This document shows positions 1-7,903 of a stretch of DNA of 64,000 nucleotides, in pieces. Positions within the stretch are counted from its first letter, which is position 1. The number at the start of each line of letters is the position of its first letter. The position numbers and the translations under genes are program-made. The stretch is from positions 62,001-126,000 of the forward strand of contig NZ_SAIS01000010.1 in assembly GCF_004360155.1 (NCBI RefSeq). The letters are read 5' to 3'. The notes under the pieces are model-generated. The model was not told the origin of the DNA. It did no database searches and was given only the letters and a program-made list of their open reading frames with translations. The DNA is from Paraglaciecola marina. GTDB taxonomy: Bacteria; Pseudomonadota; Gammaproteobacteria; Enterobacterales; Alteromonadaceae.

Positions 1-59
1 CAATGATTGAAGGCTTACGTAGTGATATTACTTTAGGTGTAGATTTCGTTAAAGGTTAA
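1..59 (+). CDS. mdh: Malate dehydrogenase, C-terminal end (partial)
   Basis: Only the last codons are present; the reading frame has codons beginning at base 3 and ends at TAA 57-59. The visible tail MIEGLRSDITLGVDFVKG resembles the C-terminus of E. coli malate dehydrogenase (a Met-Leu-Asp-Thr-Leu-Lys-Lys-Asp-Ile-Ala-Leu-Gly tail) in spacing and residues. The enzyme interconverts malate and oxaloacetate with NAD in the TCA cycle. In E. coli mdh lies beside degS, and degS/degQ appear at the other end of this window, which supports the call. The identification rests on about 18 residues, so it is probable rather than certain. Confidence 0.7.
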   Translation, partial: MIEGLRSDITLGVDFVKG

Positions 60-74
60 TTAATCTTTAGAAAG

Positions 75-103
75 AAAAAACCAGCGAGCTCGCTGGTTTT
101 TTT
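75..103. terminator. Bidirectional rho-independent terminator after mdh
   Basis: A perfect 16-base palindrome, CCAGCGAGCTCGCTGG at 81-96, is flanked by six A on the left and seven T on the right. It can end transcription of mdh (+) and of the convergent DUF2726 gene (-). Confidence 0.9.
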
Positions 104-122
104 ATGCCTTTAATTTAAGTAA

Positions 123-743
123 CTAGGCTGGAACAACTGGATTTCTAGGTACAGTCTTGTTGGTTCTAATAGGGCGAGTTGGCCTAGGTTGCCCCGTTAA
201 TTCATTGGTTAATGAATTCTTCCCCTGAGTAGTAGGAGGGCTTAGCTGTTTCAATTGTGGTTTTGGTAGTTTAGTGTAAATACAATCTCGTATATTTGCA
301 GCTGTATAACCAGCCCGTACCTTAATTCTTACATGGGGAATGTGAGCCGCATCTAATGCACCACTTACAAAAAAGTCTCTTTGGCTCTTATAGCCTTCCT
401 TACCTTTTAGGTGTACTAAGTCGATTGCCATTACCGGCGACATATCACTCTTAGAACATAAAACGAAATCTAAATGTTTGCTGCTAGCTCTGGTGGTGGC
501 ACTAACACTGGTTTTTCTGTTAGTGCTTTGGCGCACACTTAAAATATCACTCATTTTTACGCGACATAGAATTCTGTATTCGTTGCCAACGGCTTCATCT
601 ATTAGAGATAGAAATGTGCGCTCCACAGGAGTAAACAAATTTCCTTTCTTCTGAAATGGAAAAGCAATGCCTGGTTCGTTAAGTTTCATTGCGGCTACTG
701 CTACTATTATCAGTAGCATCATTAATATAATTCCAAGTTCCAT
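123..743 (-). CDS. DUF2726 domain protein with N-terminal membrane anchor
   Basis: The N-terminus is a hydrophobic segment (MELGIILMMLLIIVAVAAM). It is followed by a DUF2726-type domain: FTPVERTFLSLIDEAVGNEYRI near residue 37, then a core with FDFVLC-like and AIDLVHLKG strands and a VSGALDAAHIPHVRI stretch. The fold resembles PD-(D/E)XK-like or topoisomerase-associated domains, but the molecular role is unknown. The tail is basic and Pro/Thr-rich, probably disordered. The start chosen is the ATG at 743 because GGAGAG lies a few bases upstream; an upstream in-frame TTG at 761 has no comparable site. It is monocistronic and convergent with mdh across a shared terminator. Confidence 0.75.
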   Translation of the reverse strand: MELGIILMMLLIIVAVAAMKLNEPGIAFPFQKKGNLFTPVERTFLSLIDEAVGNEYRILCRVKMSDILSVRQSTNRKTSVSATTRASSKHLDFVLCSKSDMSPVMAIDLVHLKGKEGYKSQRDFFVSGALDAAHIPHVRIKVRAGYTAANIRDCIYTKLPKPQLKQLSPPTTQGKNSLTNELTGQPRPTRPIRTNKTVPRNPVVPA

Positions 744-873
744 GATCTCTCCAAGAGCCAATGTCGGTTTTTTGACAAACGTTTGTTGTTACTTGGATAA
801 GCAAAGAGAGTGCCAATGAATTAGAAACAAATAATGGCACATCTAGAAGCTAGGAGGGTTAAGTAAGGGTTAC

Positions 874-1260
874 CTAAATACTTGATTTAACTAAAATATC
901 AACCTGACTTCCGGTGCCGTCTTTAGAAATGATAACTACTTTTTCACCATGCTCATATTGTAAAACGATTCTACCTTTCAACATCTTTTCATCTTCAGCT
1001 TCACCAAGCTCTTGAAGATAAAAGTCTTTCGTAGCTTGTTGGCCACTTACGGCGAAGTAAGACAAACTTGCGGGTAATTTAGTGTCAAATAATTGGCAAA
1101 ATTTCGCGTTTGGATAGAGGGGTAAAGTGTGAAAGTCAGCAGGGCAAATCTTGCTTACAGTTGGAGTAACATGTTTATCTATTGATAGCTCGTCTGCAAT
1201 TAAATTGCTTGAAGTTACCATCATAAGTAAGCTGGTAGATTTTAGAATATATTTTAACAA
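874..1260 (-). CDS. Small exported protein of unknown function
   Basis: I do not recognise the family. The likely start is TTG at 1260, because AGGAG lies 8 bases upstream. Translation from there gives a short basic n-region (LLKYILKS), a hydrophobic stretch (TSLLMMVTSSNLIA) and a plausible signal peptidase site before DELSID. The mature part, about 105 residues, has two cysteines (SKICPADF and AKFCQLFD) that could form a disulfide in the periplasm. It ends in a beta-rich stretch (GRIVLQYEHGEKVVIIS). Starting at the first in-frame ATG (1356) would add 32 residues and hide the signal peptide. It is divergent from the DUF2937 gene. Confidence 0.55.
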   Translation of the reverse strand: MLKYILKSTSLLMMVTSSNLIADELSIDKHVTPTVSKICPADFHTLPLYPNAKFCQLFDTKLPASLSYFAVSGQQATKDFYLQELGEAEDEKMLKGRIVLQYEHGEKVVIISKDGTGSQVDILVKSSI

Positions 1261-1367
1261 ACACGTATCTCCTAGGATGTCCTTTTGCTTACTATAGAAG
1301 TTCATCAGGTTAGCAGCAAGGCAATTCAGTTGTGTAAAGGTATGCTGGCTGGGCAATGAGTATAATT

Positions 1368-1895
1368 ATGAAAAAACTATGTATAGATTATTTAAGGCTG
1401 ACTTTGTTTTGTAGTGGTTTATTGATAGGTATTCAGGTACCTGCCGTAGTGGACCAATATGAAAAACGAGTGGATGCGCAATTGACAGAAGCACAGGCTA
1501 TTCTTGCTGGGTTTCAACAAACTGCAGAACGTTATTTTCAAGGTGATATACAAGCTCTTTTAAAGCATTATGAGTTAAGTGAAGATGCTGTGTTTAGACA
1601 TGATGCCCAAAATATTCGTTATATCACTGAGCGTGTCAGTTCATTAGAGGCAGAGCAAAATGCCTTGTTACAAAGTGCGATTCACCGTGTGTTTCATGTG
1701 TTAGTTACTCCCGAGCGGGAGACATTTAGACAAACCATGGAACAATACAGTTATATGATATTAATTGACCTTCAAGCCCTAGTTTGGGGGGTACTATTTG
1801 GGTTTTTAAGTGCCACTTTAGTTGAGGGGATATTACATCTATTTGGGTATTGTGTGATGTGCCTTAGGCCACATAAACATAAGGATAATACGTGA
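1368..1895 (+). CDS. DUF2937 family membrane protein
   Basis: A protein of about 175 residues begins with a membrane segment (YLRLTLFCSGLLIGIQVPAVV) and a family-typical VDQYEKRVDAQL stretch. A helical middle follows, with a second membrane segment near the C-terminus (ALVWGVLFGFLSATLVEGIL) and a basic tail. This matches DUF2937, a family of unknown function common in gammaproteobacteria. An ATG at 1356 is also in frame; 1368 is preferred because the hydrophobic segment then starts normally and a GAG lies about 7 bases upstream. Its stop overlaps the GTG of the next gene (GTGA, 1892-1895), suggesting translational coupling. Confidence 0.7.
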   Translation: MKKLCIDYLRLTLFCSGLLIGIQVPAVVDQYEKRVDAQLTEAQAILAGFQQTAERYFQGDIQALLKHYELSEDAVFRHDAQNIRYITERVSSLEAEQNALLQSAIHRVFHVLVTPERETFRQTMEQYSYMILIDLQALVWGVLFGFLSATLVEGILHLFGYCVMCLRPHKHKDNT

Positions 1896-2186
1896 TTTTA
1901 GAGCAAGCGATATTAGATATTATTCCTGGCAAACAGCAAGAGTTTGAGGATGCGTTTAAACAAGCACAAATCATTGTTTCGTCTATGGGGGGGGTATATT
2001 GACCATCAATTACAAAGGTGTCTTGAAAAAGATAATCGTTATTTATTGTTGGTGCGGTGGCAAACTATAGAAGACCATACATTAGGTTTTAGAGGATCTC
2101 CTGAGTATCAGCAATGGAAGGCTTTATTACATCATTTTTATGACCCCTTTCCTGAAGTTGAGCATTTTCAGCTTGTACAAGTTTAA
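1892..2186 (+). pseudogene. ABM (antibiotic biosynthesis monooxygenase-like) domain gene, frameshifted at a G8 tract
   Basis: Reading from GTG 1892 gives [20 protein letters not shown], a typical ABM ferredoxin-like start, then SSMGGVY and a stop at 2009-2011. The other half ([13 protein letters not shown] ... [12 protein letters not shown] ... [13 protein letters not shown]) continues in another frame to TAA 2184-2186. Removing one G from the eight-G run at 1987-1994 joins the halves into an intact protein of about 97 residues. ABM proteins are small, usually dimeric, and often of unknown substrate. The break could be a true pseudogene, a phase-variable tract or a sequencing error in the homopolymer. 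It overlaps the DUF2937 stop by 4 bases. Confidence 0.8.
1987..1994 (+). repeat. G8 homopolymer at a frameshift
   Basis: Eight consecutive G on the + strand sit exactly where the ABM-domain frame breaks. Seven G would restore one continuous reading frame. Confidence 0.9.
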
Positions 2187-2486
2187 AGTCAGAATTGGAG
2201 CTGTATTTATTCAATTGACTTTATTAGAAGTAACTTAAGATTGAAGGCTAACGTTAGCCGGTTCAATAAAGTGTTTTCTGTTTTCACTCTAGCCATTTAG
2301 GAAAGCATTTATTTTAGTTGTGCATTAACTATTCGTTCGTTTCAGGGTCTCTACTTTGAAGCTTTAGAGGTGCTCGCAATTCTAATGTTAGGACGTTAGA
2401 ATTAGTGCTAAATTAAGATAAACTGACCTTATTGCTGTTGACCTTAGCGTCACTACTTTCTTCTCGTAGGAATACTTATCAATCAA
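2187..2486. other. 300-base non-coding leader before the pigment cluster
   Basis: No convincing ORF is present. The stretch holds a perfect 8-base-arm inverted repeat at 2378-2403. A weak promoter-like pair (TTGAAG 2356-2361, 18-base gap, TTCTAA 2380-2385) has its -10 element inside the left arm. It is the only sizeable upstream region of the ten-kilobase biosynthetic operon, so control is likely exerted here. Confidence 0.6.
2378..2403. promoter_or_regulatory. Perfect inverted repeat, candidate operator for the APE operon
   Basis: Arms AATTCTAA (2378-2385) and TTAGAATT (2396-2403) are exact reverse complements separated by 10 bases. This spacing suits a dimeric regulator binding two major grooves. 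It lies 83 bases before the first biosynthetic start and is not followed by a T-run, so a terminator is unlikely. No regulator gene is visible in the cluster. Confidence 0.45.
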
Positions 2487-3821
2487 ATGGACTCAACTTT
2501 TTTTAAATTAAACTCTTCACAACTAAGTTTTATTCGCCAAGGTCAAAGTGCGGCTAGTTGGGCGGGAATTGTCGTTAAATACCAAAATATTTTTTCTGCC
2601 CATGCCGCTGAAAAGTGGCTCCTAGCTGAATCTGACAGCTTTGTGTTTTCAGCATTATTCTATGCGCTTTTGGCTTCAGGAAAGTCAGTGGTATTGCCAC
2701 AAAATACTCAACCAGAACATATAAAACAGGTGAAGGAATCGGTTGGTGCTAGTGTGGGGCCGGGTAGTATATCGCCTACCTATCTATCCGATTTGGATAC
2801 CAAGCCAAGCTCAGGGATAACCTTAACTATTCCAGCAGAGTCTGAAGTGTATTTTTATACTTCTGGCTCTACAGGTGTTCCTAAAATTATTGTTAAGCCA
2901 TTTAAGTTGTTACAAAGAGAGGTGGATGCATTAGAGGCTAAATTTTCTGAGCAAGTTAAAGGAACCGTATTTGTATCAACTGTTCCACATCAGCATATTT
3001 ACGGCTTGCTCTATAAAATTTTATGGCCTATGAGTAAAGGTCACAGCTTTGTTCCCCAAGGATTTGAATACCCAGAACAAATGGCTAATCAAATTGCACA
3101 AGATGATTGTAGAAGTGCGACTATTATATCTAGCCCTGCACAATTGCAGCGAATGGTCGCAGACAACCCCTTACTAGCTGTAAAGGATAAGGTAACCAAC
3201 ATCTTTTCTTCTGGAGGCCCGTTAGATGCAAAGAAAAATTTAGAATTACAAGATGTTTTACAATGCACTCTAATAGAGGTTTTTGGTAGTACAGAAACTG
3301 GCGGAATTGGTTGGCGGTGTCGGCAGTCAATTCAAGATGAGGACTGGCATACCTTTAATGAAGTCAATATCTCTTACCAACACAATAGTGATTTATTAGC
3401 CATATCTTCATCTTATATTAATGAGCCTATTTTTAATGCAGATGACCGTGTTGAATTAATAGATGCTAGTCGGTTCCGAGTCTTAGGACGAGCTGATAGT
3501 GTGGTAAAAATTGAAGAAAAAAGAGTCTCGTTAGATGAAGTGCAAGCAAGGCTAAAACAACACCCATTTGTGGACGATGCGTTTGTGGTGGTAGTTGGTT
3601 CAGAGCGGCGCAAGTTGGCAGTGTTAATTGTCTTAAATGATGCAGGGTTAAAGGCCCGTGAAGGGGGTAAAAAAATTGAATTGGATAGGCTATTTAAAGG
3701 TTTTTTATCTAACTGGTATGAAGCTGTTTTACTGCCAAAAAAATATAGATATCCAGTTGAATTACCCTATAATGCCAGAGGAAAATTGAGTAGGCGAGAA
3801 GCGGAGTCTTATTTTGAGTGA
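2487..3821 (+). CDS. apeH: ApeH-like AMP-dependent aromatic acid ligase
   Basis: A 444-residue ANL-superfamily adenylating enzyme. The P-loop-like A3 motif is YFYTSGSTGVPKIIVK (near residue 127). It has an FGSTETGGIG motif near residue 266, a D-R hinge region (FNADDRVEL, then RVLGRADSVVKI) and a C-terminal catalytic lysine region (LPYNARGKLSR). The protein is shorter than acyl-CoA synthetases but typical for aryl-polyene AMP ligases, which adenylate an aromatic starter acid and load it onto an ACP. It is the first gene of the + operon and overlaps the next start by 8 bases. The natural substrate is presumably a coumarate- or benzoate-type acid; this is inference. Confidence 0.85.
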   Translation: MDSTFFKLNSSQLSFIRQGQSAASWAGIVVKYQNIFSAHAAEKWLLAESDSFVFSALFYALLASGKSVVLPQNTQPEHIKQVKESVGASVGPGSISPTYLSDLDTKPSSGITLTIPAESEVYFYTSGSTGVPKIIVKPFKLLQREVDALEAKFSEQVKGTVFVSTVPHQHIYGLLYKILWPMSKGHSFVPQGFEYPEQMANQIAQDDCRSATIISSPAQLQRMVADNPLLAVKDKVTNIFSSGGPLDAKKNLELQDVLQCTLIEVFGSTETGGIGWRCRQSIQDEDWHTFNEVNISYQHNSDLLAISSSYINEPIFNADDRVELIDASRFRVLGRADSVVKIEEKRVSLDEVQARLKQHPFVDDAFVVVVGSERRKLAVLIVLNDAGLKAREGGKKIELDRLFKGFLSNWYEAVLLPKKYRYPVELPYNARGKLSRREAESYFE

Positions 3822-4164
3822 AGATGTATATCATGGAGATATATTAACTAAAGAGTTAGCTGAGGAAGAGGTTAAATTGGAGCTTAAAATTCCAGAGAAT
3901 CTTTATTATTTTCGAGGTCACTTCCCATCAGCTCCCGTACTCCCTGGTGTCACTTTAACCCATTGGGTAATGGAATACTTAGCAGAATATTTTGATGTTG
4001 ATCCCGATAAATTTGTGGGCTTAAGCGCATTAAAGTTCCAGATTATCATTCGTCCAAATTATGAGATATCTCTGCATTTAAAAAGAATCAATTCTAGTAA
4101 ATATTCCTTTAGCTATAGTTCTGTACATGGGCAGCATGCCTCGGGCAAGGTGTTGTTTAAGTGA
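3814..4164 (+). CDS. apeI: ApeI-like hotdog 3-hydroxyacyl-ACP dehydratase
   Basis: A 116-residue FabA/FabZ-like hotdog protein. It shows the family signature FRGHFPSAPVLPGV (residues about 33-46), with the catalytic His in GHFP. In known APE systems a short dehydratase of this type pairs with ApeP to dehydrate 3-hydroxyacyl-ACP intermediates during polyene extension. The start is a TTG at 3814 inside the end of the AMP ligase gene, with GGAG 8 bases upstream. The stop overlaps the GTG of the glycosyltransferase gene by 4 bases. Confidence 0.83.
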   Translation: MSEDVYHGDILTKELAEEEVKLELKIPENLYYFRGHFPSAPVLPGVTLTHWVMEYLAEYFDVDPDKFVGLSALKFQIIIRPNYEISLHLKRINSSKYSFSYSSVHGQHASGKVLFK

Positions 4165-4901
4165 CGTCTCAGTACTGTATTGTGATCCCTAATTATAATC
4201 ATGGGGATGTGATTGAAGACACTATTGCGAGTCTTATTGAGTTTACACTGCCCATCATTTTAGTGGATGACGGCAGCGAACCTTTGACTCAGAAGGTGCT
4301 TTCAAAAATTGATGAAAAATATGCTGAAGTGGTGTTGTTACGTAGAGATAAAAACGGTGGTAAAGGTGCAGCTGTTAATACTGGCCTTGTAAAAGCCTAT
4401 GAGATGGGTATGACCCATGCTTTGCAAATTGACGCTGACGGACAACATGACTTAGCAGACGTTGACACTATGCTGGCTGAGTCTAGAAGTAATCCCAAAG
4501 CGTTAATTAGTGGTAGGCCAATCTACGACGATAGTATTTCAAAAAGCCGTTATTATGGCCGCTTTATCACTCACTTCTGGGTATGGATCGAAACCCTCTC
4601 TTTGCAAATAAAAGACTCAATGTGTGGCTTTAGAGTTTACCCATTAGAGGCATATGCAGAGTTAATCAAACAAGTTAAATTGGGAACTCGCATGGACTAT
4701 GACATTGAAGTTATGGTGCGCTTATTCTGGCAAGGGGTAAATGTAAGGTTTATTGCCACTAAGGTACATTATCCTGAAGGTGGGGTTTCCCACTTTAATG
4801 CGCTGCAAGATAATTGGTTAATCTCAAAGATGCATAGCAAACTTTTTTTCGGCATGTTGGTGCGTTTTCCTGCATTGCTTTTTAGACGCAGTAATAGGTA
4901 G
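4161..4901 (+). CDS. Family 2 glycosyltransferase (N-terminal half of ApeJ-type function)
   Basis: A 246-residue GT-A fold enzyme. It starts with YCIVIPNYNHGDVIEDTI, has VDDGS near residue 37 and the metal-binding DADGQHD near residue 93. A C-terminal hydrophobic stretch (KLFFGMLVRFPALLF) may associate with the membrane. It resembles dolichol-phosphate-mannose-synthase-type GT2 enzymes. In many APE clusters glycosyltransferase and acyltransferase domains are fused; here they are adjacent separate genes. The GTG start overlaps the preceding TGA. The sugar donor and the acceptor lipid cannot be told from sequence. Confidence 0.8.
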   Translation: MTSQYCIVIPNYNHGDVIEDTIASLIEFTLPIILVDDGSEPLTQKVLSKIDEKYAEVVLLRRDKNGGKGAAVNTGLVKAYEMGMTHALQIDADGQHDLADVDTMLAESRSNPKALISGRPIYDDSISKSRYYGRFITHFWVWIETLSLQIKDSMCGFRVYPLEAYAELIKQVKLGTRMDYDIEVMVRLFWQGVNVRFIATKVHYPEGGVSHFNALQDNWLISKMHSKLFFGMLVRFPALLFRRSNR

Positions 4902-4903
4902 TC

Positions 4904-5896
4904 ATGGAACAAAATCAACATTGGTCAACACTGAAAGAGCGTGGCAGCATGTTCGGTATTCAATGCCTAGTTTTTATCTACAAGGTCTTTGGCAAAGGGC
5001 TTTTTCAAGTATGTTTGTTTCCTGTGATGCTTTATTTTTATTTTACTGGGCGTATTGCAAGGCACGCCATTAAAGATTATTGGATACAATTAGAAACCAC
5101 TCGTGGCGTCACACCATCTAAAGGTTATAGGTTACATCGCCATGCATTTAAGGTGTTTATTTCCTTCGGATTAGCGATTGTGGATAAGTTCGATGCCTGG
5201 TTAGGTAAAATTCATATTGAAGACATTGAAATCATGAATTCTGAGGTTTATAACAAATTAACCTCCAGCCAAGGGGCCGTAATCTTAAGTGCCCACTTAG
5301 GTAATATGGAAATATGTCGGGCTATTTTTAGCTCTGGTGAAAATAAGAAAAAACTCAACGTTATTACTTACAACGAGCATGCGCCCTCATTTAATAATTT
5401 TCTCAAAAAAATTAATCCAGATGCCGCAATAAATTTTATTCATGTGAATAACTTTGGGCCTGATGACACTATTATGTTGAAACAGAAAATAGATGATGGT
5501 GAAGCAGTGGTTATTTTTGCAGACCGTACTTCAGTGAATAACCCAAACAGTGTTAATTTTGCCCCTTTCTTGTCTAAACCTGCACCCATAGCTATTGGGC
5601 CCTTTGCCTTAGCTACAATTATGGAATGCCCCGTATTTTTTATGACATGTATAAAAAACTCAGAAAAGGGAAAGTATCAAACTTACATTGAAGAGTTTGC
5701 TGAGCCCACTAAAGTGAAGCGAAAAGAGCGTAAAGAGTATTTTCAAATGTTGATGGAAAAGTATACCGATAGATTAGGTTACTATTGTTTACAAGAACCT
5801 TATCAATGGAACAACTTTTTTGATTTCTGGCGTGCTAACGAAGCAGAAAACCCTAACCAACCAAAACAAAAAATAGATAAAGCGGGAGTAAGCTAA
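4904..5896 (+). CDS. LpxL/HtrB-like lipid acyltransferase
   Basis: A 330-residue protein has an N-terminal hydrophobic segment (FQVCLFPVMLYFYFTG). A catalytic HX4E motif is visible in SAHLGNMEICR (about residues 129-139), followed by an FADRTS block and a C-terminal YQWNNFFDFW typical of pigment-cluster acyltransferases. LpxL-family enzymes move acyl chains from ACP to a lipid acceptor at the inner membrane. It starts 2 bases after the GT2 stop and directly precedes the ammonia-lyase. It could acylate a lipid anchor with the aryl polyene, or build that anchor. Confidence 0.82.
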   Translation: MEQNQHWSTLKERGSMFGIQCLVFIYKVFGKGLFQVCLFPVMLYFYFTGRIARHAIKDYWIQLETTRGVTPSKGYRLHRHAFKVFISFGLAIVDKFDAWLGKIHIEDIEIMNSEVYNKLTSSQGAVILSAHLGNMEICRAIFSSGENKKKLNVITYNEHAPSFNNFLKKINPDAAINFIHVNNFGPDDTIMLKQKIDDGEAVVIFADRTSVNNPNSVNFAPFLSKPAPIAIGPFALATIMECPVFFMTCIKNSEKGKYQTYIEEFAEPTKVKRKERKEYFQMLMEKYTDRLGYYCLQEPYQWNNFFDFWRANEAENPNQPKQKIDKAGVS

Positions 5897-7447
5897 ATGG
5901 AGTCAGGCTTGAATAAAGTGTGTTTGGGTTCAAATAAGATCTCTATTGAAGATGTCGTGAGAATTGCAAAGTCTGGTACACAAGTTGTGTTGTCTGAAGA
6001 TGAGCTTTTTCGGAAAAGAATCGACCAAGGCGTAAAGTTTTTAGATAAATTGCTAGAAGAAGACGGACATATCTACGGGGTTACAACGGGATATGGTGAC
6101 TCTTGTACCGTAGAAGTACCCTTGACACTGGTTGGTGAATTACCTATTCATTTAACACGGTTTCATGGTTGTGGATTAGGTGAATTTTTTAGTGTTGAAG
6201 AAGGCAGAGCAATATTAGCTGCTCGCTTGATATCCCTATCTCAAGGTTTTTCTGGAGTTAGTTGGGACTTACTAAACTTACTCGTGGCTATGTTAAATCA
6301 AAACATTATTCCGGTTATCCCTCAAGAGGGTTCTGTGGGGGCAAGTGGCGATCTTACACCTTTATCATATGTAGCGGGAGCCTTGATTGGTGAGCGAGAT
6401 GTTTACTACCAAGATAAAATAATGCCAAGCTCCGAAGCCTTTAAATTAGCAGGGCTTGCGCCAATTACGCTGCGCCCTAAAGAAGGCTTGGCCATTATGA
6501 ATGGCACAGCAGTAATGACTGCTTTAGCTTGTCTAGCCTATGACAGAGCCACTTATTTAGCGAAATTAATGGCAAGGATAACAGCCTTATCTAGTTTGGC
6601 ATTGAAGGGTAATAGCAACCATTTTGACGATATCTTATTTAGTGTGAAGCCTCATCCTGGGCAAAATCAAATTGCTGCGTGGATTCAACAGGATCTCAAT
6701 CATCACTCTCATCCACGTAATTCACAACGGCTACAAGATAGGTATTCTATTCGTTGCGCCCCCCATATTATTGGTGTGTTGCAGGATAGCCTGCCTTGGT
6801 TCCAAAGTATGATCACCAATGAGCTTAATAGCGCTAACGATAATCCCATCATAGATGGAATTGGTGAGCATGTTTTGCACGGTGGGCATTTTTATGGTGG
6901 CCATATTGCTATGGCGATGGACTCGCTAAAAAATTGTGTTGCTAACTTAGCTGATCTAGCTGATAGGCAAATTGCCACTATGGTTGATGTAAAAATGAAT
7001 CATGGTTTGCCTTCTAACTTGTCTGGTGCTAAAGGCGAAAGAAAGTTTATCAATCATGGTTTTAAAGCAATACAGATTGGCTGTTCAGCTTGGACCGCTG
7101 AAGCATTAAAGTTAACTATGCCAGCTAGTGTGTTTTCCCGTTCAACCGAATGCCATAACCAAGACAAAGTAAGCATGGGAACCATAGCTGCTAGAGATTG
7201 TTTGCGGGTTTTACAATTAACTGAGCAGGTTATTGCAGCTACTTTACTGGCTTCAGTGCAGGGGGTGTGGTTGCGTATTCGAAGTGGAGAGCTTCAAAAG
7301 GCGTCATTAACCACAGAAATGACAAGCATGTTAGATGATATTAGTGAGTTCTTTGAGCTCATAGATGAAGACCGTCCTACTGATAAATTGCTACGTCAGA
7401 CAGTTGAGTTTGTACAACAACAAAAATGGTCTTTATATGAAAGCTAA
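5897..7447 (+). CDS. Aromatic amino acid (Tyr/His-type) ammonia-lyase
   Basis: A 516-residue MIO-cofactor lyase. The MIO tripeptide is A149-S150-G151 in EGSVGASGDLTPL. The catalytic Tyr is Y60 in IYGVTTGYG, and NGTAVMT and NSANDNP-like blocks are present. Such enzymes remove ammonia from Tyr, Phe or His; in flexirubin pathways a tyrosine ammonia-lyase makes 4-coumarate as starter. By my alignment the selectivity pair falls at F89-H90 (TRFHGCG), unlike His-Leu in Rhodobacter TAL or Ser-His in histidase, so the substrate is uncertain. It overlaps the thioesterase start by 11 bases. A catabolic histidase is unlikely because no hut genes are nearby. Confidence 0.85.
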   Translation: MESGLNKVCLGSNKISIEDVVRIAKSGTQVVLSEDELFRKRIDQGVKFLDKLLEEDGHIYGVTTGYGDSCTVEVPLTLVGELPIHLTRFHGCGLGEFFSVEEGRAILAARLISLSQGFSGVSWDLLNLLVAMLNQNIIPVIPQEGSVGASGDLTPLSYVAGALIGERDVYYQDKIMPSSEAFKLAGLAPITLRPKEGLAIMNGTAVMTALACLAYDRATYLAKLMARITALSSLALKGNSNHFDDILFSVKPHPGQNQIAAWIQQDLNHHSHPRNSQRLQDRYSIRCAPHIIGVLQDSLPWFQSMITNELNSANDNPIIDGIGEHVLHGGHFYGGHIAMAMDSLKNCVANLADLADRQIATMVDVKMNHGLPSNLSGAKGERKFINHGFKAIQIGCSAWTAEALKLTMPASVFSRSTECHNQDKVSMGTIAARDCLRVLQLTEQVIAATLLASVQGVWLRIRSGELQKASLTTEMTSMLDDISEFFELIDEDRPTDKLLRQTVEFVQQQKWSLYES

Positions 7448-7868
7448 ACCCATAGTTAGCGTTAGCACTGAAATGGAAGTTCAGTTCTATGATGTTGATT
7501 CTATGCGGGTGGTTTGGCATGGAAATTATGTTAAATATTTAGAAGCTGCGCGCTGTGAGTTATTAAAGGCTTTTGACTATAACTATCTTGAAATGGAAGC
7601 CACTGGCTATATTTGGCCGATTGTAGATATGCGTTTGAAATATGTCGCATCTGCCAAATTGAGTGACTTTATTATCGTAGAGGCTAACCTAGTAGAGTAT
7701 CAAAGTAGGTTAAAAATAGAATACGTGATCAGAGATAAAGCCACTGACAAGGTATTAAATAAGGCCTATACCATTCAGGTTGCCGTAGATATTACAAATG
7801 GTGAGATGTTATTTGAAACGCCCCAATGTGTATTGGAAAAATTATCGCCATATATAAATGAATTATAA
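7437..7868 (+). CDS. apeK: ApeK-like 4HBT-family acyl thioesterase
   Basis: A 143-residue single hotdog domain. It carries the 4-hydroxybenzoyl-CoA-thioesterase/YbgC signature YDVDSMRVVWHGNYVKYLEAAR near residues 17-38, with the catalytic Asp in VDSM. It probably hydrolyses or edits acyl-ACP/CoA intermediates of polyene synthesis. The ATG at 7437, inside the ammonia-lyase end, is chosen over the longer frame from 7365 because the domain begins right after it. Confidence 0.8.
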   Translation: MKAKPIVSVSTEMEVQFYDVDSMRVVWHGNYVKYLEAARCELLKAFDYNYLEMEATGYIWPIVDMRLKYVASAKLSDFIIVEANLVEYQSRLKIEYVIRDKATDKVLNKAYTIQVAVDITNGEMLFETPQCVLEKLSPYINEL

Positions 7869-7903
7869 AAATAGCTTATGGTTTTAAAGACGGAGTAGGG
7901 AAT

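Noticed and set aside
5897-7447. Catabolic histidase (hutH) reading of the ammonia-lyase
   Set aside because: No hutU/hutI/hutG neighbours, tight coupling to pigment genes, and a different selectivity pair.
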